Source: Nocardia jinanensis (GTDB lineage Bacteria > Actinomycetota > Actinomycetes > Mycobacteriales > Mycobacteriaceae). From it: DNA of 64,000 bases. The notes below the pieces were generated by a model. The model did no database searches. It had not been told where the DNA came from and saw nothing but the letters and a program-made list of their open reading frames with translations. The DNA lies in NCBI RefSeq assembly GCF_014645735.1, contig NZ_BMMH01000005.1, positions 124,001 through 188,000 on the forward strand, written 5' to 3'. Positions within the stretch are counted from its first letter, which is position 1. The number at the start of each line of letters is the position of its first letter. Below, piece by piece: positions 9,293 to 17,241 of the stretch. A program made the translations under genes and the position numbers.

Positions 9293-10468
9293 TCACAGTG
9301 CCTCCAGAACCAGCGCGGAACCCATCCCGCCGCCCGCGCACATCGCCGCGACACCGAGCCCGCCGCCGGCGCGGCGCAGATCCCCGATCAGCGTCGTCAC
9401 CATCCGGGCGCCGGACGCGGCGATCGGATGCCCGAGGCTGATGCCGCTGCCACTGATGTTGACGATCTCCTCGCTGATCCCGAGAGCCCGGGTCGTGGCG
9501 ACGCACATCGCCGCGAACGCCTCGTTGATCTCGAACAGCGCGATATCGCCGAGTTTCAGGCCCGCGCGATGCAGCGCCTTCGGGATCGCGACGGCGGGCG
9601 CGAGGCCGGTTTCGACCGGATCGACGCCCACCGAGGACCAGCCACGAATTACCGCCAGGGGTGTCAGTCCGTACTCCCGCGCGAACTCCGCGGAGACGAC
9701 CAGCACAGCGGCGGCGGCATCGTTGATACCCGAGGAATTACCCGCGGTGATACTGAAGCCGTCGATCTCCGGATGCAGCACCCGCAAACCGGCGAGCTTC
9801 TCGGCGGTGGTGTCGCGGCGGGGATGTTCGTCCCGGTCGAACACCGTGGTGGTGCCATCCTTGCGCACCACCTCGATCGGGACGATTTCCTCGGCGAACC
9901 GGCCTTCGTCCTGGGCCCGCACGGCGCGCTGATGCGACCGCAGCGCCCAGGCGTCCATATCCGCCCGGGATACGCCCCCGATCTCGGCGGCGTTCCACCC
10001 GACGGTGATCGACATATCGCGGTTCGGCGCGTCCGGGGTGTCCGGATGCGACGGCGACATCCACTTGTCCTCGATCTCGTCGGTGCCCGGTATCCGGCGG
10101 CTGAGTACCGGGGCCGTCGAACTCGAATGCGCCCCGCCCGCGATCACCGCCGATTCCATGCCGGCCATCACCCCGGCGGCCGCGTACTGGATGGCACCGA
10201 GACTCGAGGCACACTGCCGCTGGACCGCAGTACCCGGAACCGATCCGAGGCCGAGCCGCACGGCTGTATGGCGGCCGATATTGCCACCCCCGTACATCAC
10301 CTCACCGAGGATTAGATCGTCGATGAGATCCGCAGCGATTCCGGTGCGCCGCACCAGTTCTCGCACCACCGGTTCGGCCAGGTCGAAGGCTGACGTTTCG
10401 GACAGAGTTCCTTTGTAGGCGGTACCCACGGCGGTGCGGCACGCGGAAACGATAACGGCGTCGGTCAC
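9293..10468 (-). CDS. Thiolase (acetyl-CoA acyltransferase type)
   Basis: A 391-residue thiolase with the full catalytic set: nucleophile Cys86 in QRQCASS, the NEAFA motif, His347 in GHPIAASG and Cys377 in CAGGG. It would cleave 3-oxoacyl-CoA with free CoA to release acetyl- or propionyl-CoA. The Gly-rich ends and length are normal. It is the first gene of a leftward run; palindrome site 4 lies 91 bp upstream, shared with the divergent small-protein operon. The FadA5/FadA6-like form is common in clusters for complex side chains, but its acyl group cannot be assigned. Confidence 0.93.
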   Translation of the reverse strand: MTDAVIVSACRTAVGTAYKGTLSETSAFDLAEPVVRELVRRTGIAADLIDDLILGEVMYGGGNIGRHTAVRLGLGSVPGTAVQRQCASSLGAIQYAAAGVMAGMESAVIAGGAHSSSTAPVLSRRIPGTDEIEDKWMSPSHPDTPDAPNRDMSITVGWNAAEIGGVSRADMDAWALRSHQRAVRAQDEGRFAEEIVPIEVVRKDGTTTVFDRDEHPRRDTTAEKLAGLRVLHPEIDGFSITAGNSSGINDAAAAVLVVSAEFAREYGLTPLAVIRGWSSVGVDPVETGLAPAVAIPKALHRAGLKLGDIALFEINEAFAAMCVATTRALGISEEIVNISGSGISLGHPIAASGARMVTTLIGDLRRAGGGLGVAAMCAGGGMGSALVLEAL

Positions 10469-10558
10469 GGTCGACTCCTGTGACTAGGTGACCCGGCCCC
10501 GGATTCAGGGGCGGATGAGAGCTGGCTCCGATGATCGCACCCCAGCACAATCCATGGC

Positions 10559-10576
10559 AATAGGGGATACTGAAAA
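10559..10576. promoter_or_regulatory. Recurring palindrome, site 4
   Basis: AATAGGG GATA CTGAAAA, a weaker left half, located between the divergent thiolase (-) and small-protein (+) genes, 91 bp from the thiolase start. Confidence 0.6.
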
Positions 10577-10716
10577 TATCCGAACAAGTTGACTATCCAC
10601 ATCAACCATGGGAAGAATCCAATAAGAGGACCCTTTAAATCATGGGTCATCCAATGATGGGCCAGGTTACCGGGACGCGAAACCAGCGCCGGACCCCCGA
10701 GACCAGGAGCACACTC

Positions 10717-11013
10717 GTGGCACTCACGACCGGAACACGACTCCGTAGCCAGAATTCGACAGTAGAGGTGGTCGTCATCCGCGGAACGGATGATTCCTCC
10801 CCCGTGCTCTGCGCAGGCACCGCCATGAGCGAGGACGCCGCGGGCACGGACGGCGCCGCGGCCGACGGCCCCGCCATTCTCGTCGGCAAACGCTACGTCG
10901 ACGAGGCGGCAGGCGTCGAACTGCTCTGCGTCAAGGCCGGCGCCGGCCCGCTCGAATACGCCGGACGGGAGCTCACCCTGAAATCGGCCAAGCCGCTGCC
11001 CTCGTCCGACTAG
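10717..11013 (+). CDS. Small conserved-looking hypothetical protein
   Basis: A 98-residue soluble protein from GTG 10717, with AGGAG seven bases before it. It starts ALTTGTRLRSQNSTVEVVVIRG, has two cysteines (LCAG and LLCVKAG), and ends LTLKSAKPLPSSD. No known domain is recognised. From memory, similar short proteins with the AKPLPSSD-like end stand beside acyl-CoA synthetases in actinobacteria, and here the ligase follows by only 21 bp. It may be a partner or carrier-like accessory of that ligase, but this is inference. A longer frame to 10642 is less likely. Confidence 0.7.
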   Translation: MALTTGTRLRSQNSTVEVVVIRGTDDSSPVLCAGTAMSEDAAGTDGAAADGPAILVGKRYVDEAAGVELLCVKAGAGPLEYAGRELTLKSAKPLPSSD

Positions 11014-11034
11014 CGAAAGACCCCCGGAGTACCG

Positions 11035-12528
11035 ATGAACCTGTTGATGCTGCTGGACATGGTTGCCGAGGGCAACCCGGAACCGATTCTCATCGGCGAC
11101 CTCGAGAACGGGCTCACCGGGGCGGAGCTCCGCCGCCGCGCACTCGCCGGTGCCCAGCTGATTCGCCGCAGCGGTGCCGACACCGTCGTCTACCTCGGTG
11201 GCAACGGACCGGTGTTCCCCGTCGCCCTCTTCGCGTCGGCGTTCGCGGGCGTCCCGTTCCTCCCGGTGAACTACCGGCTCTCCGATGACCAGATCCGCGA
11301 GATCGTGGCACGCCGCGACCAGCCGTATCTCATCACCGATAACACCGACCGGGTCCCGGCGCGCCACGTGATCGAGACCGCGGCATTCTTCGCGGCGAGC
11401 GCGGCGGGTGCAGCACTCCCCGATCCGGCCGAACCGGATATCGACGATATCGCGGTGCTCCTCATGACCAGCGGGACCACCGCGGCACCCAAGAGCGCCG
11501 TACTACGGCACCAGCACCTGGCCTCGTATGTGTTCGGTTCGGTCGAGTTCGGTTCGGCCGAACCCGGGGACGCCACGATCGTGAGTGTGCCGCCCTATCA
11601 CATCGCCGCGGTCGCGAATCTGCTGTCGAACCTCTTCGCCGGCCGGCGCATCGTCTACCTCGACCAGTTCACCGCGCACGAGTGGCTCGGCACCGTCTCC
11701 CGCGAGCAGATCACCCACGCCATGGTGGTCCCGACCATGCTCGTGCGAATCGTCCGGGCACTCACCGAATCCGGCGCCACCGGACCCGAGACCCTGCGCT
11801 CGCTCTCCTACGGCGGCGCCCGGATCGATCCGAATATGCTGGTGAAAGCGCTCGAATTGTTCCCACACACCGGGTTCGTGAATGCGTACGGCCTCACCGA
11901 AACGGCGTCGTCGATCGCGGTTCTCGGCCCCGACGACCACCGGGAGGCGGCCGGATCGGCCGACCCGGCGGTCCGGGCCCGGCTCGGCTCGGTCGGCCGT
12001 GCGCTGCCGACCGTCGAGATCGAGATACACGACGAGAACGGCGCGGCCTGCCCGCCCGGCGTGGTCGGCGATATCGTCGTGCGCGGGCCGCAGGTGGCCG
12101 GCGAATACCTCGAGGCCGGTTCGGTCGTGGACGGATCGGGCTGGTTCCACACCCGCGATATCGGTCACCTGGACGCCGACGGCTATCTGTTCGTCCAGGG
12201 ACGCGCCGACGATACGATCATCCGCGGCGGCGAGAACATCGCCCCCGCCGAAATCGAGACCGTGCTCACCGAGCACCCCGGCGTCCTCGAATGCGCGGTC
12301 GCCGGGATCGCGGACAGCGAATGGGGCCAGCGCATCGCCGCCTTCGTCGTCGCGACCCCGGGTGCCGCCGAAGACGCCGAGGGCCTGAAGACGTGGGTCC
12401 GCGCCCGTCTCCGCGGTTCGAAGACACCCGACGACGTGGTGTACCTGGCCGAATTGCCGACCACACCCACCGGAAAAATCCTGCGGCGCACACTTGTGGA
12501 CCTCCTCGGTAGCCCCGCGGACGCCTGA
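11035..12528 (+). CDS. Acyl-CoA synthetase (AMP-forming)
   Basis: A 497-residue ANL ligase. The phosphate loop is a variant, LLMTSGTTAAPKSAVLRH, near residue 143; NAYGLTETAS and GWFHTRDIGHLDADGYLFVQGR are present (Arg replaces the common Gly of the TGD hinge), and the catalytic lysine is in TPTGKILRR. It would make an acyl-AMP and then an acyl-CoA from a carboxylate. It is transcribed with the small protein before it and the truncated SDR after it. Its CGGAG ribosome site is five bases from ATG. The substrate is unknown. Confidence 0.9.
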   Translation: MNLLMLLDMVAEGNPEPILIGDLENGLTGAELRRRALAGAQLIRRSGADTVVYLGGNGPVFPVALFASAFAGVPFLPVNYRLSDDQIREIVARRDQPYLITDNTDRVPARHVIETAAFFAASAAGAALPDPAEPDIDDIAVLLMTSGTTAAPKSAVLRHQHLASYVFGSVEFGSAEPGDATIVSVPPYHIAAVANLLSNLFAGRRIVYLDQFTAHEWLGTVSREQITHAMVVPTMLVRIVRALTESGATGPETLRSLSYGGARIDPNMLVKALELFPHTGFVNAYGLTETASSIAVLGPDDHREAAGSADPAVRARLGSVGRALPTVEIEIHDENGAACPPGVVGDIVVRGPQVAGEYLEAGSVVDGSGWFHTRDIGHLDADGYLFVQGRADDTIIRGGENIAPAEIETVLTEHPGVLECAVAGIADSEWGQRIAAFVVATPGAAEDAEGLKTWVRARLRGSKTPDDVVYLAELPTTPTGKILRRTLVDLLGSPADA

Positions 12529-12566
12529 GCGTCGCGGATCAGAGCTGCCAGGAGGAAACAGAACAG

Positions 12567-12683
12567 ATGACCCGGCAACAGACCGCACTCGTCACCGGCG
12601 GCACCGGCGGACTCGGGTCCGCCGTCACCGCTCGATTGCTCACCGACGGCTGGCGGGTGGTCGTCGATCCGGGTGTCGGCTGA
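12567..12683 (+). pseudogene. Amputated SDR gene (Rossmann N-terminus only)
   Basis: An excellent ribosome site (AGGAGG) is followed by ATG 12567 and 38 codons that read like the start of a FabG-type SDR: TALVTGGTGGLGSAVTARLL then DGWRVVVDPGVG and a stop. Everything after the first beta-alpha-beta unit (residues about 40-250 of a normal SDR) is missing, and a terminator hairpin starts 19 bp later. It looks like the surviving front of a deleted gene. A real 38-residue peptide is possible but less likely. Confidence 0.75.
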
Positions 12684-12701
12684 CAGCGAACTCGTGGCAA
12701 A

Positions 12702-12732
12702 GAGGCGGGGCCGCAGTTCTCGGCTCCGCCTC
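12702..12732. terminator. Terminator hairpin
   Basis: GAGGCGGGGCCG pairs with CGGCTCCGCCTC (12 bp, one G-T pair) around a 7-base loop, between the truncated SDR (+) and the convergent reductase gene (-). Confidence 0.75.
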
Positions 12733-12775
12733 GTCTCATCGGTCGGGTCCCGCCCGGTACTCGGCGTGCGGCGCT

Positions 12776-13795
12776 TCAGAACTCGACTTCGATATCCGAG
12801 GTACCCGAGGGATGCGCCTGGCACGCGAGGATATAGCCCTCGGCCATATCCTCCTCCGTCAGAATCGAATTCGACTCCATGCGTACCTCACCCGACTTCA
12901 GCACGGCCTCACAGGAACCGCACGCGCCCTCCCGGCACGAATGAGGTACCGGCAGGTCCATACGGAGCAGCAATTCGACGAGGTCGATATGTCCGGGCCA
13001 GTCCAGCGTTGTCGAGACGCCGTTCAGGTTTACCGTCACTCGATGCGCCGGTGCGGCCGTTTCCGCCGGCCGGTGCTGCTGGGCCGAGAACGGGTCCTCG
13101 GTCAGTGAGGTGAAGACCTCCCGATGGATTCTCGCCCGGGGAACTCCGCGCTCGGTCAGCGCGCGCACGGCGATATCCATGAAGGGGCCGGGGCCGCACA
13201 GGTAGATATCCCGATCCGGATGGCTGTCATATGCCGCCGCGATCGCGCCGACTCCGGGTAGGCCCTGAACATTCTCCATCCAGTACCCAACGGTCAGCCG
13301 GGTGTGATATTTGCGTTCGAGGGCTTCGATTTCCGCGGCGAAGATGACGTTCTCGTCCGACCGGTTGGCATAGAACAGGTGGATATGCCCGCCGCCCTGC
13401 ACCAGCGCCGATTTCACGATCGACAGTATCGGCGTGATCCCGCTGCCGGCCGCGAACAACAGGAGGTCGACGTCGAGCGAGGCCGGGGTGAACGCGCCAC
13501 TGGGCGGCAATATTTCGAGCTGCATATCGGTAACGACGTTGTCGCACAACCAGTTCGAGGCATACCCGGCACTCGTGCGTTTGACCGTGAAGCGAAGGGG
13601 TTCGTCGATATGCGGTGAACTCGACAACGAGTAGCAGCGCGAAACCCAGCCCGTCAGATCGCTCGGTACGCGCACGGTGACGAACTGGCCGGGCCGGTAC
13701 GCGACTCCCGGCAGGTCGAACACCACGGAGCGGGCGTCCGCTGTCTCGTCGATCACCTCGAGGACACGGACGGTATGGGATCGAACCGCTTCCAT
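12776..13795 (-). CDS. Ferredoxin-NAD(P) reductase with C-terminal 2Fe-2S domain (KshB/PaaE-like)
   Basis: A 339-residue electron-transfer flavoprotein. The FAD site is RCYS (53-56), the nucleotide site is GSGIT (118-122) with CGPGPFM (200-206), and the plant-type 2Fe-2S cluster uses Cys287, Cys292, Cys295 and Cys325 (CREGACGSC). Such reductases feed Rieske or di-iron oxygenases, for example the 3-ketosteroid 9-alpha-hydroxylase KshA or phenylacetyl-CoA epoxidase. No oxygenase partner is in the window. ATG 13795 has GAGGTGG before it; longer frames lack domain content. Palindrome site 5 is 60 bp upstream. Confidence 0.92.
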   Translation of the reverse strand: MEAVRSHTVRVLEVIDETADARSVVFDLPGVAYRPGQFVTVRVPSDLTGWVSRCYSLSSSPHIDEPLRFTVKRTSAGYASNWLCDNVVTDMQLEILPPSGAFTPASLDVDLLLFAAGSGITPILSIVKSALVQGGGHIHLFYANRSDENVIFAAEIEALERKYHTRLTVGYWMENVQGLPGVGAIAAAYDSHPDRDIYLCGPGPFMDIAVRALTERGVPRARIHREVFTSLTEDPFSAQQHRPAETAAPAHRVTVNLNGVSTTLDWPGHIDLVELLLRMDLPVPHSCREGACGSCEAVLKSGEVRMESNSILTEEDMAEGYILACQAHPSGTSDIEVEF

Positions 13796-14145
13796 TGACC
13801 ACCTCGGGACGTTCGAGGTCAGCGCGAGATCGCGCGACACTGCGGCCAGTATAGCAAACAGTACCCTGATATATAGGACGTATCGTTCGCATCCGGTATA
13901 CCGGAACCCCGTGGGCAACAGCACACGATTCGACCCTCTCCGCTTCCATACCAGTTCCGGGGAGTGGATTTCACGCCATGGGTTGACTCCACATTGCCCC
14001 GGCGACGACAATAGATCGAGAGCAAAGAGGACACTCAACCGATACCAATGCCGACGACTGATTCCTCTCCACCTCGCGCCCCTTCCCGCGTTCGACGAGC
14101 GAGCAAGCGATTCCTTGCCCGCCACCAGCACTAGGAGTTCCCGCG
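13796..14145. other. Divergent promoter region, 350 bp
   Basis: It separates the reductase (-) from the cupin-like gene (+), is AT-richer around 13840-13900, and holds one recurring palindrome at 13855. I see no gene in it. Confidence 0.6.
13855..13872. promoter_or_regulatory. Recurring palindrome, site 5
   Basis: CAAACAG TACC CTGATAT, 60 bp before the reductase start and in the shared divergent promoter with the cupin-like gene. Confidence 0.62.
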
Positions 14146-14841
14146 ATGAGCACCACTATCGTGTCGGGCAGCACCGTGATGAACGATGTGAACGAATTCG
14201 TCTCGGACTCCGGCACGCGATACCGCATCGGTAATGTCTTCGGCAATGTCGGTGAGCGTGCGGCGGGGCCCCAGGTTTTCCTGGTCGACCAGCTCGAAGG
14301 CGCCACGGGCGCGCATTTCCACCGGGTCCCCCAGTTCCAATTCTTCGTCGACGGTGCAGGCTCTTTCGGCAAGAAGCCGATCCGGCTGGTCACCATGCAT
14401 TACGCAGACCCGTGGTCACCGTACGGCCCCATCGAATCCGCCGAGAACGGGATCAAGTACTTCACGGCCCGGGCCGCGGCCGATGTCGGCGCCTTCTACA
14501 TGCCCGGCGCGCGGAAGAAGAAGGAAGGCAAGTCCGGTCGCCAGGTCACGGCGGTACTCGACGCGGAACCCACCGCCGAGGGCACCTGGTTGATCGAACC
14601 GCAACCCGATGGTGTGGCCTGCCTCGACATCTGGCTCGCCGAGGGCAGGACGCTGCCGGCCCACCGCCTCGGCGGTACGGCGCGTCTTGCCCTCTGCCTG
14701 GAAGGCAACCTCCGGTCGGAAGAGGCAGATTTCCCGCCGCTGTCGTGGATTTCGGTGGACGTGGACGACCTCGCCACCATCACGGCCGGCGCCGGCGGTG
14801 CGCGGGTCGTGGTGATGGACTTTCCGCATCAGCCCGAATAG
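14146..14841 (+). CDS. Cupin-like hypothetical protein
   Basis: A 231-residue soluble protein with AGGAG before ATG. The segment GAHFHRVPQFQFFVDGAGSFG (residues about 55-75) looks like a first cupin motif with two histidines, and VTMHYADPWSPYGPI adds a third; the second half (LPAHRLGGTARLALCLEGNL) resembles another cupin strand. It may be a small metal enzyme or a sensor fold. No specific family is recognised. It lies alone between the divergent reductase gene and two strong hairpins, with palindrome site 5 upstream, so it is probably co-regulated with the reductase. Confidence 0.72.
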   Translation: MSTTIVSGSTVMNDVNEFVSDSGTRYRIGNVFGNVGERAAGPQVFLVDQLEGATGAHFHRVPQFQFFVDGAGSFGKKPIRLVTMHYADPWSPYGPIESAENGIKYFTARAAADVGAFYMPGARKKKEGKSGRQVTAVLDAEPTAEGTWLIEPQPDGVACLDIWLAEGRTLPAHRLGGTARLALCLEGNLRSEEADFPPLSWISVDVDDLATITAGAGGARVVVMDFPHQPE

Positions 14842-14849
14842 CCCGCGGC

Positions 14850-14889
14850 CCGCTGCAGTTCCGGGCGGGGAATCCTGGAACTGCAGCGG
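14850..14889. terminator. Terminator hairpin 1 of 2
   Basis: CCGCTGCAGTTCC and its exact complement GGAACTGCAGCGG flank a 14-base loop directly after the cupin-like gene. Confidence 0.8.
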
Positions 14890-14903
14890 CCGGCACACGT
14901 ACC

Positions 14904-14946
14904 CATGACGCTGCACCCGTTCCCACCGATCGGGTGCAGCGTCATG
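14904..14946. terminator. Terminator hairpin 2 of 2
   Basis: CATGACGCTGCACCCG and CGGGTGCAGCGTCATG form a perfect 16-bp stem with an 11-base loop, six bases from the stop of the convergent CoA-transferase gene. Confidence 0.8.
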
Positions 14947-14952
14947 ATTGCG

Positions 14953-17190
14953 TCATTGCCCTCCGGCCGACTGTTCCCGGCCGAGTTCGGCAAGTATCTC
15001 CGCGGTGTGGTCGCCCGGTTCGGTAGAGGCCGATTCCCGCGGGATTCCCGATGACCATGTCGCGAAACCGCGGACGACTGCCATCCGTCCATGTCGGTGA
15101 TGCCGTACTACATGACCGAACCCGTTGGCCCGCAGGTACTCGTCCCACATTTCCCCCTCCCGATCCAGGACGGGGCAAGCCGGAACCCCGTGGCGCACCG
15201 CGGTCGCGATCGCTTCCTGCACAGTGAGCGCTTCGAGCAGCGCTCCGATCTCGGCAGGATCCCTCTGCGCGCTGTTGCTCAGCGCCGCGACCATCGCCAC
15301 GACCCGATCGCGTTGATCGCAGGCCAATGCCACCCAGCCGTCGCGGCATAGATGGTATCGGCGGCCCGGATGCGGACCGGGAAAATCCACCGCGCCGGTC
15401 AAGTGGTCCGGGTGGCCGGGGTACTCGGTGAACTGGTCGAACTGCGCGAACGTCGCCGTCTGCGCCAACGAGGTATGGACTCGTTGCCCCAGACCGTGCC
15501 CCGAAAACCGGGCGTACAACGCGGCGGCGATACCCAGCGCGCTCAACGCGCCGGTGCCGGTGTCGTGTACAGCGACATTGGTGACGATCGGTGCACTCGC
15601 GCCGCCCTGTGCGACCGCGAGACCGCTCAGGCACTGGAACACGGGATCGAAACCGGGCAGATCGGCCGCGTCACCGGTGGACCCGAATGCCGACACCGAA
15701 CAATGCACCAGCGCGGGGTTGGCTTTCTCCAGCGATTCCGCCGACAGACCCAGACGTTCCAGCCGGCCCGGACGCAGATTCTCCACGAGCACATCGGCCT
15801 GTGCCGCCAGCGCCCGGAACGTCTCGCGATCGGTCTCCCGGCGCAGATCGAGCGCGACCGATCGTTTCCGCTGATTGACGGCGAGATAGGAGATCGAATA
15901 CGTGCGGTAGGGATCCCCCGCCGGGGGCTCGACCTTGACCACATCCGCACCGTGTTGTGCGAGAAATGCTGTCGTACTCGGTCCGGCCAGGAACGACGAG
16001 AGGTCGACGACCCGGATACCGTGCAGCGGCAGCCGATCCGGCGATGCCGTCTCGCGCGCGGGCGCGGCGTCCGGCGGCCGGGTGCCGGCCCGCCCCGAGG
16101 TGGCCTCGCCGCCGGCGAACGAGCCGACCGCACCCGGGTCGCGCGATAACCGCACCGGAAGATCGGGCATCGTCATATCACCGAACGACGGGTGCGCGCG
16201 GGTTACCAGCCCACCGTTTCCTGCCACGATGTTCCCGCCCGCCCACTGCTCGCGGGTTGCCGCGGGTGCGCACGGGACCTGCGCGTCCTGCAGCAGCGCA
16301 AGCCAGTGCGCACGCGGCTGCGTCCGGAAATGATCCTGCAGCACGGCACCCACCACCGCGCCCGCCTCCGGCACCTGGATCCGCGCGGGGTCCCCTGCTA
16401 TCTCCGGGATCAGCAGCAGGTCGAGCCGATCGAGGCCATCGAGCGCGCGCACGAACCCTTCGGGGGTCAACGCCGCGAGGAAGAACCACAGCTCGTCGCC
16501 GGCCTGATACATACGCCACGAGGGTGTCGGCTGGGTGGCCTTGCCGGGGTTGAACACCTCCTCGTCGAGACCTTCGAGCATCATCGTGACCATCAGCGCC
16601 GCCACGGCGTGCAAACCGCTCACCACCGCGCCGCGGCCGGCACCGTCGCGGGCCCGCCCCACCAACCCCGCGACCGCCGCGGTCGCACCCAGTGCGCCCT
16701 GTACGGGGGCGACCAGATCGATGACCGAAGCGACCGGGCGATCCTCGATCGACGGCTGATGGGCGGCGATCCCGCTCAGTGCGGCGAGGAGCAGCGGATC
16801 GGGGGGCAGGCTGTCCGACCACTCCCCGGTCGTTCCATACGGCGGCATCCACAGATGCACGAGGTCCGGCGCCACCGGCCGCACCGCCGCCTCGCCCAGG
16901 CTCCGGCGCGCCAGCTCTCCCGGCGCCCGGTCACTGAGAAAGATATCCGCGCTCGCCAGCAGTCCGCTCAGGGCAGTGCAGTCCACGACCGGCACGGAAA
17001 CCTCGCGCTTGCCCCGCCGATACGCGGGGTTGCCAACGGGCAGGTCCTCGTCGGCGCCGGCAATCCGAGTGACGTCTGCTCCCAGATCCGCCAGGAGCAT
17101 TCCGGCCATTCGCGCCGCGGGTGTCAGCGCGTCCTCGACGATGCGTACTCCGCGCAGCGGGCCGCGTACTTCATCGGTGTCGGTCATCAT
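14953..17190 (-). CDS. Fused two-domain CaiB/BaiF (class III) CoA transferase
   Basis: A 745-residue protein with two class III CoA-transferase modules. The C-terminal module (about 388-745) is standard: GIRVVDLSSFLAGPSTTAFLAQHGADVVKVE, then RKRSVALDL and GFDPVFQ with the expected catalytic Asp515. The N-terminal module (about 10-360) is diverged: Asp131 in PPDPLLLAALSGIAA may be its active-site residue, but the flanking pattern is poor. Class III enzymes move CoA between carboxylates; the fusion would supply both halves of the usual interlocked dimer. It lies 51 bp after the ACAD gene, last in the kinase-ACAD run. Confidence 0.88.
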   Translation of the reverse strand: MMTDTDEVRGPLRGVRIVEDALTPAARMAGMLLADLGADVTRIAGADEDLPVGNPAYRRGKREVSVPVVDCTALSGLLASADIFLSDRAPGELARRSLGEAAVRPVAPDLVHLWMPPYGTTGEWSDSLPPDPLLLAALSGIAAHQPSIEDRPVASVIDLVAPVQGALGATAAVAGLVGRARDGAGRGAVVSGLHAVAALMVTMMLEGLDEEVFNPGKATQPTPSWRMYQAGDELWFFLAALTPEGFVRALDGLDRLDLLLIPEIAGDPARIQVPEAGAVVGAVLQDHFRTQPRAHWLALLQDAQVPCAPAATREQWAGGNIVAGNGGLVTRAHPSFGDMTMPDLPVRLSRDPGAVGSFAGGEATSGRAGTRPPDAAPARETASPDRLPLHGIRVVDLSSFLAGPSTTAFLAQHGADVVKVEPPAGDPYRTYSISYLAVNQRKRSVALDLRRETDRETFRALAAQADVLVENLRPGRLERLGLSAESLEKANPALVHCSVSAFGSTGDAADLPGFDPVFQCLSGLAVAQGGASAPIVTNVAVHDTGTGALSALGIAAALYARFSGHGLGQRVHTSLAQTATFAQFDQFTEYPGHPDHLTGAVDFPGPHPGRRYHLCRDGWVALACDQRDRVVAMVAALSNSAQRDPAEIGALLEALTVQEAIATAVRHGVPACPVLDREGEMWDEYLRANGFGHVVRHHRHGRMAVVRGFATWSSGIPRESASTEPGDHTAEILAELGREQSAGGQ

Positions 17191-17241
17191 CTCACTCCGT
17201 CTCTGTGGGAGCGCGCCGTCGGGTACGCCTGCTGACAGACA

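Noticed and set aside
12567..12683. Insertion sequence or transposon scar at the truncated SDR
   Set aside because: No terminal inverted repeats, target duplications or transposase remnants are visible nearby.
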